A stretch of 64,000 nucleotides of DNA from Rhodocyclaceae bacterium. Lineage in GTDB: Bacteria; Pseudomonadota; Gammaproteobacteria; Burkholderiales; CAIKXV01. Position numbers and translations under genes: made by a program. The notes beneath the pieces were generated by a model that saw only the letters and a program-made list of their open reading frames with translations, was not told the origin of the DNA and searched no databases. Positions 6,307 through 14,125 of the stretch are shown piece after piece. Numbering within the stretch: the first letter of the stretch is position 1; every line of letters starts with the position of its first letter. Where the stretch lies: positions 1 through 64,000 of the forward strand of contig JADCHX010000013.1 in the NCBI GenBank assembly GCA_020248265.1. The letters are read 5' to 3'.

Positions 6307-7299
6307 TCACTGCTCGGCCTTGACCCCCGCTTCGACCACGATCTTCCCGAACTTCGTCGACTCGGCCCGGATGAACTCGCGGAACTGATCCGGCGTGGTC
6401 GGCGACGGCTCGAAGCCGTTCTCGCGCAGCTTGGCGACGATCTCCGGCACCTTCAGCGCTGCGACTGCCGCGCCGTTCAGGGTCTTCACGATCGCTGGCG
6501 GTGTGCCAGCCGGCAGCATCAGGCCGAAGAAGTTGATCACCTCGAAGCCGGCGAGGCCCGGGGTGTCGGAGATCGGCGGCACGTTGGGCAGCGCCGAGAC
6601 CCGCGTGGACGAGGTCACGCCGATCGCGCGCAGCCGGCCGCTCTCGATGAACGGAAGGGCCGCTCCGATCGACACGAAGGTCATCGTGATGTGCTTGCCG
6701 ACGACATCGGCGATCTGCGGTGCAGCGCCCTTGTACGGCACGTGGATGATCTTCACGCCAGCCATCCGGTTGAACAGCTCGCCGGTGAGCTGTTGCGGAT
6801 TGCCGATGCCGCTCGACGAGAACGTGAGCTTGCCCGACTGCTGCTTCGCCCAGGCGATCAACTCGGCGACGGTACGCGCCGGCACGTCCGGGTTCACCGC
6901 CAGCACGTTGGGCACCCGCACCATCATCGTCAGCGGGATGAGGTCGGTGTCCCAGTCGTAGGCCATCGGCTTGTACAGGTGCGGGTTCACCGCCACCTCG
7001 CCGGAGTTGGCGAGGATGGTATAGCCGTCGGGCTTCGACTTGGCGACGAACTGGGTGCCGATCATGCCGCTGGCGCCAGCGCGGTTCTCGACCACGATCG
7101 GCACGCCGAGCGTCTGGCGCATGTGTTCGGCGACCAGTCGCGCGGTAAGGTCGGTGCCGCCGCCGGCCGGAAAGGCCACCACCATGCGGATCGACTGGCT
7201 CGGGAAGGCCTGGGCGTGTACGGTGGCGGGCAGGGCCGACGCGGCCATGGCGATCAGCACGGCACTGCTGCAAAGGGTGTTCGATGGCGAGCGATTCAT
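6307..7299 (-). CDS. Bug/TctC-family periplasmic binding protein
   Basis: A 330-residue protein with a signal peptide ending around ATVHA-QAF, then FPSQSIRMVVAFPAGGGTDL, the conserved entry of the Bug family, and HVPYKGAAPQIADVVGKHI, the loop near the ligand. Bug proteins capture carboxylates or related small molecules in the periplasm; the membrane subunits TctA and TctB are absent here, so this is an orphan receptor. The start at 7299 is preceded by AGGAGG at a good distance. It is transcribed away from the asparaginase gene, across a 294-bp region holding a large inverted repeat, so an asparagine- or amide-related ligand is conceivable but unproven. Confidence 0.88.
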   Translation of the reverse strand: MNRSPSNTLCSSAVLIAMAASALPATVHAQAFPSQSIRMVVAFPAGGGTDLTARLVAEHMRQTLGVPIVVENRAGASGMIGTQFVAKSKPDGYTILANSGEVAVNPHLYKPMAYDWDTDLIPLTMMVRVPNVLAVNPDVPARTVAELIAWAKQQSGKLTFSSSGIGNPQQLTGELFNRMAGVKIIHVPYKGAAPQIADVVGKHITMTFVSIGAALPFIESGRLRAIGVTSSTRVSALPNVPPISDTPGLAGFEVINFFGLMLPAGTPPAIVKTLNGAAVAALKVPEIVAKLRENGFEPSPTTPDQFREFIRAESTKFGKIVVEAGVKAEQ

Positions 7300-7335
7300 C
7301 GCTTCTGTCCTCCTCGGGTGGGAAAGCGGCTCGCC

Positions 7336-7381
7336 TGTCCGGTTCGCTCGCACAAGATGCCGCGCGCGGGCGAACCGGACA
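7336..7381. promoter_or_regulatory. 12-bp perfect inverted repeat with 22-bp spacer in the Bug leader
   Basis: TGTCCGGTTCGC (7336-7347) and GCGAACCGGACA (7370-7381) are exact reverse complements. The element lies 37 bp before the Bug start codon, in the region shared with the divergent asparaginase gene. It could be a double operator for a dimeric regulator or an RNA stem in the Bug leader; there is no T-run to make it a plain terminator. The rest of 7300-7593 shows nothing recognisable. Confidence 0.6.
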
Positions 7382-7593
7382 ATCCAGCTGCTCTCGATCG
7401 GGAGAGCGTACATGGACATCCGCATCACGTACTGCGGCGCCTGTAAATGCCACGCGTGGGCGGCCAGTCTGGCAGCGGAGCGCGAGCAGCGCCAGGTCGC
7501 GCATGCGCCGCGCGGGTACCATCGCCCCTGCGCCTTCGGAGCGGCCATGCCCGCGCAACGGTGCAGCGCGCTTCCCTTCCTCGATCGACATCC

Positions 7594-8601
7594 ATGACGC
7601 AGACATCCCTTCCCAAGGTCGCCATCCTCGCCACCGGCGGCACCATCGCCGGGCGCGCCGGCTCCAGCCTGTCGCATGAGTACAAGGCGGGCTCCGCGAC
7701 CGGCGCCGAGCTCGTCGATGCGGTGCCCGAACTCGCCCGGGTCGCCGAGGTGCAGGTCGAGCAGGTCTGCAACATCGCGAGCTCGAACATGGTGTTCGAG
7801 GTCTGGCGGGCGCTGGCTGCGCGCATCGATGCGCTGTTCTCGGGCGATCCCGAGCTCGCGGGCATCGTCGTCACTCACGGTACCAACACGCTGGAAGAGA
7901 CCGCCTACTTCCTCAACCTCACCGTGCGCCACGATCGGCCGGTCGTGCTGGTCGGCTCGCAGCGGCCGGCGACGGCCTTGAGCCCGGATGGTCCGCTGAA
8001 CCTGGTCAACGCAGTGCGCGTGGCGGCCTGCCCGGACTCGCGCGACCGCGGCGTGCTGGTCATGCTCAACGACGAGATCAACGCCGCGCGCGACGTCACC
8101 AAGACCAACACCTATCGGGTCGAGACCTTCAGGTCGGGGGATCTTGGCTTCATCGGCTATGCGGACGCTGACCGGGTGGCCTACTACCGGCGCCCCGAGA
8201 AGCGGCACACGGTCGACTCGGAGTTCGCGACCGTTCCGGTCGGCGCGTTGCCGAAGGTCGAGATCGTCTACGGCTATGTCGAATCGGATGCGCGCGTGGT
8301 GATCGATGCGCTGCGGGCGGCCGGTACCCGGGGCTTCGTCTTCACCGGCACGGGCGCAGGCATGCTGTCGGATGTCGAGAAGGAGATCGTGGCGCAGTCG
8401 GAGGCGCGGGGCGACGGCATCGTCTTCGTGCGCTCGAACCGGCTCGGCAACGGCCGTGTGCTTGCGCACGGTGAACACGACGAGCTGGGCATCGTGCCCG
8501 CGGATAACCTCAATCCGCAGAAGGCGCGCATCCTGCTGATGTGCGCACTCGCGCGAACACACGACCTCGCGGAGATCCGCCGGATCTTCGCGCAGTACTG
8601 A
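7594..8601 (+). CDS. L-asparaginase, bacterial type
   Basis: A 335-residue protein with both asparaginase signatures: ATGGTIAG at residues 13-20, where Thr17 is the nucleophile, and THGTNTLEET from residue 94, containing the second catalytic Thr97. The reaction is hydrolysis of L-asparagine to aspartate and ammonia. In most family members the second motif reads HGTDT, with the Asp binding the substrate; here it is Asn98. No signal peptide follows the ATG chosen; an upstream in-frame extension from 7447 is Arg-rich and unlikely to be translated. The enzyme is therefore probably cytoplasmic. Confidence 0.87.
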   Translation: MTQTSLPKVAILATGGTIAGRAGSSLSHEYKAGSATGAELVDAVPELARVAEVQVEQVCNIASSNMVFEVWRALAARIDALFSGDPELAGIVVTHGTNTLEETAYFLNLTVRHDRPVVLVGSQRPATALSPDGPLNLVNAVRVAACPDSRDRGVLVMLNDEINAARDVTKTNTYRVETFRSGDLGFIGYADADRVAYYRRPEKRHTVDSEFATVPVGALPKVEIVYGYVESDARVVIDALRAAGTRGFVFTGTGAGMLSDVEKEIVAQSEARGDGIVFVRSNRLGNGRVLAHGEHDELGIVPADNLNPQKARILLMCALARTHDLAEIRRIFAQY

Positions 8602-8654
8602 GCCTCAGGGCCCAGGATGACGTACTGCACGTACTGCATCGCCGGACCGTTGTC

Positions 8655-8999
8655 GTGACGCGCGCTTCGCTGGTTCCGTACGCATGGGCGCTGGGCATCG
8701 TCCTGCTGCTGGTGCTGGGCACCGCGACTGCGGTGTCGATGCGCTTCCTGCGCAGCGTGAAGCGTGACCTGCCCTCCTTGCATGCGGAGCTCGGGCGCCC
8801 GGGCGCGCTCTACTTCGTCACCCTCGGCTGGCTCACGCCGTCGAGGTTCGGCATCTGGCTGCTGACGCGACCAGCCTCGTTCCAGGCGCTTGGCGAGCCA
8901 CTGCTGCAGGCTGCAACGCAGTTGCGACGGCTGCTGCTGGTTGCGTTCGCGCTGTGGGTGGCGGCCGTCGCGCTGGCCATCGCCAGCGGGTTCCTCTGA
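8655..8999 (+). CDS. small two-helix membrane protein
   Basis: A 114-residue protein from a GTG start, with one hydrophobic helix near the N terminus (residues 8-25) and one at the C terminus (about 92-112), and a basic middle part (RFLRSVKRDLPSLHAELG). Its layout, helix, short basic stretch, 'R-P-G', soluble segment, helix, is reminiscent of UspB-like proteins, but similarity is weak and I do not assign the name. It lies 53 bp after the asparaginase gene and could be co-transcribed with it. Confidence 0.55.
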   Translation: MTRASLVPYAWALGIVLLLVLGTATAVSMRFLRSVKRDLPSLHAELGRPGALYFVTLGWLTPSRFGIWLLTRPASFQALGEPLLQAATQLRRLLLVAFALWVAAVALAIASGFL

Positions 9000-9041
9000 C
9001 CCGACACGCCGGCCAGGCGTGAAACCCCGTACGATCGACCG

Positions 9042-9575
9042 GTGACCCGCACCTGCCTCCTCCTGCTCTACGCCCTTTGCGGCATGCACGCCACGCTGCT
9101 GTCGGCGTGGCCGGTCCCGTCGCACGCGGCCAGCCTGGTCGACCGCGCACGCAAGGATGAGCCGGCATCGATGCCGGACGAAGACCCGGCGATGCGCAAG
9201 GCGTTCGAGGCCGCCCGCGCGTCGCTCGACGGTTTCCTGGTGAAGCTGAAGGCCCCGCCCACGGGTACCGGAGGCTATGCGGTGAAGGTCGGCATCCGGT
9301 CGGGAACCGACATCGAATACCTGTGGATCGGCAACCTGTCGATCGACGGTGACCGGCTCAGCGGCCGCATCGACAACGAACCGCGCACCGTGAAGGCGGT
9401 GAAGGCGGGGGATACCCACGGGTTCACCCGGTCCGACATCGTCGACTGGCTGTATGTCGACCGGCCGCTGCGGCGGATGCACGGCAACTTCACGGCCTGT
9501 GCACTGATGACGCGCGAGCCGGCGAAAGAAGCGGCTGCATTGCGCAAGCAGCTCGGGCTCACCTGCCGGCCCTGA
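9042..9575 (+). CDS. exported DUF2314-domain protein
   Basis: A 177-residue protein from a GTG start. A signal-like hydrophobic N terminus (LLLLYALCGMHATLLSAW) is followed by the DUF2314 domain: an early helix (MRKAFEAARASLDGFL), the Trp strand EYLWIGNL, the Gly-Asp turn KAGDTHGFT and the signature DIVDWLYVD with a GNFTACAL tail. The family is uncharacterised and often exported. It is the last plus-strand gene before a long minus-strand cluster; a strong hairpin spans its stop codon. Confidence 0.7.
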   Translation: MTRTCLLLLYALCGMHATLLSAWPVPSHAASLVDRARKDEPASMPDEDPAMRKAFEAARASLDGFLVKLKAPPTGTGGYAVKVGIRSGTDIEYLWIGNLSIDGDRLSGRIDNEPRTVKAVKAGDTHGFTRSDIVDWLYVDRPLRRMHGNFTACALMTREPAKEAAALRKQLGLTCRP

Positions 9576-9583
9576 GCCGGCAG
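9563..9583 (+). terminator. hairpin over the stop codon, possible terminator
   Basis: CTGCCGGC (9563-9570), loop CCTGA, GCCGGCAG (9576-9583): an 8-bp perfect stem. A second, imperfect stem (GGTGCCTGC with GCAGGCGCC, 9590-9618) follows before the convergent Bug gene. Neither has a T-run, so a factor-independent terminator is only possible. Confidence 0.4.
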
Positions 9584-9635
9584 CAGCGCGGTGCCTGCAC
9601 GAGCGTAACGCAGGCGCCCGCGCGCCACGCAGGCC

Positions 9636-10661
9636 TCAGTCGGGCACGACGCTGGCGGCGCGCACGATCTCGCCCCAGCGCTTGTTGTAGCCCTGGATGA
9701 ATGCCACGTATTCCTTCGGCCCGATCACGAGCGGAATGCCGCCGACGGTCTGGAAGCGTTCCACCACATCAGGGCTGGTGATGGTGCGTGCGGTGAGCTT
9801 CGCCAGCACGTCGACGATCGGCGCGGGTACGCCGGCCGGTGCCGACACGCCGTACCAGACCCCGTCCTCCAGGCCCGGGAAGCCGGCTTCCGCGATGGTC
9901 GGCACGTCCGGGAACACCGAGAAGCGCTTGTCGGCCAGGGCTGCCAGCGCACGCAGCCGGCCGGTCTTGATCTGGTTGATCAGCGAAGGCAGGCCGTCCA
10001 TCATCATGTGCACCTGGCCGGTCGCAAGGTCGACGACCGCCGGGCCGCTGCCCTTGTACGGCACATGGGTGAGGTTCGCGCCGGTGCGGATCTTGAACGC
10101 TTCGCCGAACAGCTGCGGTGCGCTGCCGTTGCCCGACGAGCTGAACATGTACTTGCCTGGCGCGGCACGGGTGACCGCGACGAACTCCTTCACCGTCTTC
10201 GCCGGCACGTCGGCGTTGATCGCCATCATCGCCGGCAGCAGCGACACGCCCGAGATGTGGGTGAAGCTCTTGATCGCGTCGTAGGGCAGCTTCTTGTACA
10301 GCACCGGTGCCGCACCGTGCGTGGTGCTCGAGCTGAGCATCAGCGTATGGCCGTCGGGCGTGGCCTTGGTCACGAACTCGGAGGCGACGATGCCGCCGGC
10401 GCCGGGTCTGCTCTCGACCACCACGCTCTGGCCGGCCAGCTCGCCCATCTTCGCGGCGACCACGCGGCCGGTGAAGTCGGCGGCACCACCCGGCGGCACC
10501 GACAGGATCAGGCGCATCGTGCGCTGGGGGAACTCGGCTGCGGCGGGCGACTGCGCCTGTGCCGGCGATGGCACGGCGGCCAGCGTGGTGGCGACGGTCG
10601 CAGCGGCAGCCAGCGTGCCGGCGGCGGCACGGAAGGTACGCGTCGGATGCTTCGGCTTCAT
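9636..10661 (-). CDS. Bug/TctC-family periplasmic binding protein
   Basis: A 341-residue protein with a long Ala-rich signal peptide (to about residue 37, PAQAQ), then FPQRTMRLILSVPPGGAADF and, in the second lobe, THVPYKGSGPAVVDLATGQV. It is the last gene of the minus-strand cluster that runs from 21170, and its start lies 2 bp after the stop of the cupin gene upstream. As an orphan receptor in a catabolic operon it probably binds the pathway's substrate or an intermediate. A second Bug gene sits in the same cluster at 14126. Confidence 0.88.
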   Translation of the reverse strand: MKPKHPTRTFRAAAGTLAAAATVATTLAAVPSPAQAQSPAAAEFPQRTMRLILSVPPGGAADFTGRVVAAKMGELAGQSVVVESRPGAGGIVASEFVTKATPDGHTLMLSSSTTHGAAPVLYKKLPYDAIKSFTHISGVSLLPAMMAINADVPAKTVKEFVAVTRAAPGKYMFSSSGNGSAPQLFGEAFKIRTGANLTHVPYKGSGPAVVDLATGQVHMMMDGLPSLINQIKTGRLRALAALADKRFSVFPDVPTIAEAGFPGLEDGVWYGVSAPAGVPAPIVDVLAKLTARTITSPDVVERFQTVGGIPLVIGPKEYVAFIQGYNKRWGEIVRAASVVPD

Positions 10662-10663
10662 GC

Positions 10664-11077
10664 TCAGGTCTCCTGGGGATACTGTTTGCGCAGCTCTTCG
10701 ACCGAGGCCTGCACGGTGTAGACATCGAGGATCTCGGTCTCTTCGCCGAGGATCTCGAACATGTGCACCGCGTTGCCCGGGATATGGACGATCGACCCGG
10801 CCATCGCGATCTGCTCGCGGCCATGCATGTACACCTTCACGCCACCACGCAGGATCATCGACACCTGCTCCGACGGATGGAAGTGCGGCTTGCCCTTCGA
10901 GTTGGGCTTGACCACCACGCGGGTCATCATCACCTTGTCGCCGACCCAGGTCTGGCGCACGGTGCCGGAATGGGTGGTGAGATTCGGGTCCGACACGTCC
11001 TCGGCGGGAATGTCCTTCCAGTCGATTACCGAAGGCGCCTTGCCCAGTTGGCCGGCAACCCAGTCGTAATAGTCCAT
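10664..11077 (-). CDS. single-domain cupin protein
   Basis: A 137-residue protein with a cupin barrel: PHFHPSEQVSMILRGGVKVY supplies two His and a Glu as metal ligands, and HIPGNAVHMFEIL supplies the third His. Small cupins of this kind are isomerases, decarboxylases, dioxygenases or sugar/acid binders, so the reaction cannot be told from sequence. It follows the amidase and its small partner on the same transcript, which suggests a part in the same pathway. Confidence 0.78.
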   Translation of the reverse strand: MDYYDWVAGQLGKAPSVIDWKDIPAEDVSDPNLTTHSGTVRQTWVGDKVMMTRVVVKPNSKGKPHFHPSEQVSMILRGGVKVYMHGREQIAMAGSIVHIPGNAVHMFEILGEETEILDVYTVQASVEELRKQYPQET

Positions 11078-11096
11078 CGCTTCGTTCTCCCTGAAG

Positions 11097-11348
11097 TCAG
11101 TCGAGTGCCCGGATGCGCTCTACGTCGGCCAGATGATGCGCCGGCTCGTCGAAGCGGGCGCGCATCCTGGGCAGCCGGCGCACCATCGCCTCGAACGCCG
11201 GATAGGACACGCACAGTTCTTCCATCAGCTGCGGTGGCAGGTCGAGGCCCGCCTGCTTCGCCATCCGCTCGATGTCCTCGCGCGAGGACGGCGGCAACGG
11301 TTCCAGCGTCTTCGCGCCGGGTTCAGGCAACACGAACGATCGGGTCAC
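11097..11348 (-). CDS. small helical partner of the amidase (AtzG/GatC-like)
   Basis: An 83-residue protein starting at a GTG whose last bases overlap the amidase stop by 4 bp (GTGA). It has an N-terminal extended part, then helices (EDIERMAKQAGLDLPPQLME, 'YPAFEAMVRRLPRMR') and ends FDEPAHHLADVERI. The layout (short protein after an amidase, helix plus a 'F-x-E-P' tail) resembles AtzG and GatC, which wrap and stabilise amidase-signature enzymes. Identity with those families was not tested, so this is an inference from position and shape. Confidence 0.55.
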   Translation of the reverse strand: MTRSFVLPEPGAKTLEPLPPSSREDIERMAKQAGLDLPPQLMEELCVSYPAFEAMVRRLPRMRARFDEPAHHLADVERIRALD

Positions 11349-12796
11349 TGTTGCATTCCTTCGGTCGGGCGACGCAGGTGCCAGTCGGTCAGCTGCTGGT
11401 AGGCATGGCCGACGCGGAACATCATCGGCTCGTCGAAATGGTCGGCGGCGATCTGCAGGCTGAGCGGCAGGCCGTCCGTACTGAATCCGCACGGGATGTT
11501 CATCGCCGGGCCGCCGCCGATGTTGAACGGCGTGGTGATGTTCGGCGGACGCAGGAACTTGTCGAGCTTGTCCGGCCGCGCCTTGTCTGCCGGCGTCATC
11601 CAGCCCGCGGTCGCGATCACGTCGTACTCCCGGAACGCGCGCGACAGTTCGCGCGCCAGCCACAGCCGCTGGCGCAGTGCCTGGAAGTAGTCTTCCGCCC
11701 GGATCAGCGAACCGGACAGCACCTTGTTGCGGAACATCAGGCCGAAGTCCTGCGGCCGCGTCCGGAACTCATGCTCGTAGGCACTGAACATCTCGGTGAT
11801 CGAAATCGTGGTCTTGCAGTCCTGGTAAACGAGCAGGTCGGACAGCCGGATCTCCTCGACGATCGCACCGGCATCGGCCAGCACCTTCATCGCCTGCTCG
11901 ACTGCCGGCGCGACGTCCGGATGGCAGTTGGCATCGCCGTCGTACCAGTGGCGCACCCAGCCGATGCGCACGCCGCGCACGCCGAGGTTGAGGTGAGCCA
12001 TGCAGTCGCGCACCGGATGGTCCGCGCTGGCGACATCCTCGTCGTCGTAGCCGGCGATGGCGCCGAGCATCAGTGCGGCATCCTCGACGGTGCGGGCCAT
12101 CGGGCCGCAGGTGTCGAAGGTGAAGGTGTTCGGCAGCACGCCCTGCCGGCTGACCAGCCCGTAGGTCGGCTTGACGCCGACGATGCCGCACACCGCCGCC
12201 GGCATGCGGATGGATCCGCCGGTATCGGTGCCGATCGCGGCCGGCAGCAACCCGGCGGCGATCGCAGCACCGGCGCCACTGCTGGTGCTGCCCGGCAGGT
12301 AGCCGGGCTTCCACGGGTTCATCGCCGGCGGCCAGGGCAGGTCCCAGGACGGCCCGCCATGCGCGAACTCGTAGGTGGTGAGCTTGCCCATCAGTACGCC
12401 ACCGCTGTCCTTCATCCGCGCCTCGACCGCAGCGTCGTTCGAGGGTACGTTGTGCTGCAGGATCTTCGACTGGCCAGTGGTCAGGATGCCGGCCGTGGAG
12501 ATCACGTCCTTCAGGCCGTACGGAATGCCGCACAGCATCGGAGCGATCGAATGGGCGTCGCTGCGCATCCACATCGCCTCGGCGGCACGTGCCCGCTCGA
12601 GCGCCACCTCTGGCGTCTGCGTGACGAAGCAATGCAGGCTCGACTCATGGCGGGCGACGCGCTCGAACTGGTGCCGTACGACCTCGACCGGCGACACCTC
12701 GCGCCGCCGGTACATCGCCAGCAGGCCGGTCACCGTCGCGTAGTCGAGCGGATGCGTGGCCGGAGCCACCGCTGCGACAGGTACTTCCGATGTCAC
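11345..12796 (-). CDS. amidase-signature family amidohydrolase
   Basis: A 483-residue protein with the amidase signature. The catalytic Lys is in PYGLKDVIST (about residue 98), and the Gly/Ser-rich region GSTSSGAGAAIAAGLLPAAI followed by GTDTGGSIRMPAAVCG supplies the cis-Ser and the nucleophilic Ser of the Ser-Ser-Lys triad. It hydrolyses an amide bond; relatives act on malonamates, biuret-pathway amides, aryl amides and indoleacetamide. The GTG start at 12796 overlaps the stop of the preceding gene by 4 bp, and I prefer it to the ATG at 12841, which lies inside that gene. It probably opens or follows a ring-derived amide in the catabolic cluster. Confidence 0.87.
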   Translation of the reverse strand: MTSEVPVAAVAPATHPLDYATVTGLLAMYRRREVSPVEVVRHQFERVARHESSLHCFVTQTPEVALERARAAEAMWMRSDAHSIAPMLCGIPYGLKDVISTAGILTTGQSKILQHNVPSNDAAVEARMKDSGGVLMGKLTTYEFAHGGPSWDLPWPPAMNPWKPGYLPGSTSSGAGAAIAAGLLPAAIGTDTGGSIRMPAAVCGIVGVKPTYGLVSRQGVLPNTFTFDTCGPMARTVEDAALMLGAIAGYDDEDVASADHPVRDCMAHLNLGVRGVRIGWVRHWYDGDANCHPDVAPAVEQAMKVLADAGAIVEEIRLSDLLVYQDCKTTISITEMFSAYEHEFRTRPQDFGLMFRNKVLSGSLIRAEDYFQALRQRLWLARELSRAFREYDVIATAGWMTPADKARPDKLDKFLRPPNITTPFNIGGGPAMNIPCGFSTDGLPLSLQIAADHFDEPMMFRVGHAYQQLTDWHLRRPTEGMQQ

Positions 12797-13209
12797 TTCT
12801 TCACCCCGTCGAACACCAGCTTGCGATGCGCGAACTTCCATTCGCCGTCCACGCGCTTGATGGTGTCGGTGTACACGCCGGCGTGCGTCACGTGCGGCAG
12901 CGTCCCCGGCTCACCGTTGTAGCCGAACAGGTAGCAGCGGCCGCGGATCGTGTCTTCGTCGATCTGCTCGAGGTGGATGCTGCCGTTCCAGTGGCGACGG
13001 TACAGGTGGGTGCGGGTTGCATAGTCCTTCTTCTTGTACTCGACGAGGTTGGCGCGGCCGACGATGTCGTAGGTGCCGTGCTGCTCGCCGTTTTCCGTGA
13101 AGCAACTCGCGTACCACTCGGCATCGCCCGAGTCGCTCGACAGGTTGTAGGCGGAATACAGGTTGAGGATCTCGACATAGGCCTCGGGGCTGACGCTGAA
13201 CTTCTTCAT
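12793..13209 (-). CDS. SnoaL-like / NTF2-fold protein
   Basis: A 138-residue protein with the cone-shaped NTF2 fold typical of SnoaL-like enzymes: helix-rich start (YVEILNLYSAYNLSSDSGDA), EWYASCFTENGE, then strands including HWNGSIHLEQIDEDTIRGRC and 'DGEWKFAHRKLVFDG' at the end. Members include ring hydroxylating dioxygenase beta subunits, isomerases and dehydratases. It is coupled by 4-bp overlaps to the VOC gene before and the amidase after, so a role in the same pathway is likely. Confidence 0.8.
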   Translation of the reverse strand: MKKFSVSPEAYVEILNLYSAYNLSSDSGDAEWYASCFTENGEQHGTYDIVGRANLVEYKKKDYATRTHLYRRHWNGSIHLEQIDEDTIRGRCYLFGYNGEPGTLPHVTHAGVYTDTIKRVDGEWKFAHRKLVFDGVKK

Positions 13210-13640
13210 GCTTTCTCCGCTTGTTCCAGGGTGGCCTTGCGTTCCGCGGCGGCGCCTTCGTCCACGCCGGGGAAGATCGACGACGGTCCGACTTCCATCA
13301 CCACGCCGTCCGGGCCGCGGAACTTGATCGGCATCACGCCGGGCGAACTGAGGATGGTGAAGCCGCCGTCGACGAGCCGGCGGTGCACCGCCTCGGTGTC
13401 CTCGACCGCGATGCCGAAGTGGTGGATGCACGGGCCCTCGCCGGCCCAGTTCGACTCGGTGGTATCGGCCGTGTCGTACTGGATCAGCGCGAGGTCGAAG
13501 CGACCGTCGGTCATGTGGCAGGACACATGGCCGCGCTTGCGCGTGGTCTCGGAGCGCCTGAAGCCGAATACCGTTTCGTAGAAGGTCGCTGCGCGTTCCA
13601 CGTCGGTTACCTTGACTGCGAGATGCACGATGCTGGCCAT
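13206..13640 (-). CDS. VOC-family (glyoxalase/dioxygenase-fold) protein
   Basis: A 144-residue protein with two beta-alpha-beta-beta-beta modules of the vicinal oxygen chelate fold. Likely metal ligands are His6 in IVHLAVKV, His in CIHHFGIAVED, and Glu in VVMEVGPSS. It is a single-VOC protein, so a dimer would form the active sites. The family covers glyoxalases, epimerases (for example methylmalonyl-CoA epimerase) and ring-cleaving dioxygenases; which one applies is not clear. The start codon is preceded by a good GGAGG. Confidence 0.82.
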   Translation of the reverse strand: MASIVHLAVKVTDVERAATFYETVFGFRRSETTRKRGHVSCHMTDGRFDLALIQYDTADTTESNWAGEGPCIHHFGIAVEDTEAVHRRLVDGGFTILSSPGVMPIKFRGPDGVVMEVGPSSIFPGVDEGAAAERKATLEQAEKA

Positions 13641-13677
13641 GGGTTCCTCCTCCTAGGTGTTTACGTCTCTATCCAGC

Positions 13678-14091
13678 TCAGGCCTTGAACACGTTCGCCG
13701 GATCGGCCAGCGACTTGAACTCCACGCCATTGCCCGACGGATCGAGCGCGAACATGGTCATCTGCTCGCGCACCGTCCCTTGGTGCCGCACTTCGGGCGG
13801 GATCACCCAGGGTGCGCCGGCCGCCTGCAGTCGCACGGCCAGCCGTTCGAACTCCTCTTTCGTCACCAGCACGCCGAAATGGCGCAACGGGTACGACTCC
13901 TTGCCCACCCCGACGCTGCGGTGCGCCGATTCTTCCGCCGACACCTGCGCGACGATGTGGTGGCCGAAGAAGTCGTAATCGATGCGGTCGGCTTCGGTAC
14001 GCCCCGCCTTGCAGCCGAGTACCTCGCCGTAGAACGCCCGGGTCGACTCGAGGTCGCGCACCGGAAAAGAGCAGTGGAACACGCGGGCCAT
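13678..14091 (-). CDS. VOC-family protein, second copy in the cluster
   Basis: A 137-residue protein beginning MARVFHCSFPVRDLESTRAF, with 'FYGEVLGCKAGR', then DYDFFGHHIVAQVS, RHFGVLVT and a C-terminal ALDPSGNGVEFK, the usual order of strands and metal ligands in a glyoxalase/dioxygenase VOC protein. It differs strongly from the VOC protein at 13206, so it is not a recent duplicate. I chose 14091 because the ribosome site AAGGGAG precedes this ATG and the longer frame adds an Arg-rich tail that overlaps the intergenic space. Confidence 0.82.
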   Translation of the reverse strand: MARVFHCSFPVRDLESTRAFYGEVLGCKAGRTEADRIDYDFFGHHIVAQVSAEESAHRSVGVGKESYPLRHFGVLVTKEEFERLAVRLQAAGAPWVIPPEVRHQGTVREQMTMFALDPSGNGVEFKSLADPANVFKA

Positions 14092-14125
14092 CGTGGTGGC
14101 TCCCTTCAGGATGGTTGCGGGGCGC

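Noticed and set aside
6307-8562. Very long minus-strand frame extending the Bug gene across the asparaginase gene
   Set aside because: The part beyond 7299 is an Arg/His-rich antisense frame of the asparaginase gene; signal peptide and ribosome site fix the start at 7299.
10559-12922. 787-codon plus-strand frame over the cupin, amidase and SnoaL-like genes
   Set aside because: Arg/His/Gln-rich shadow of well-supported minus-strand genes in high-GC DNA; no family resemblance.
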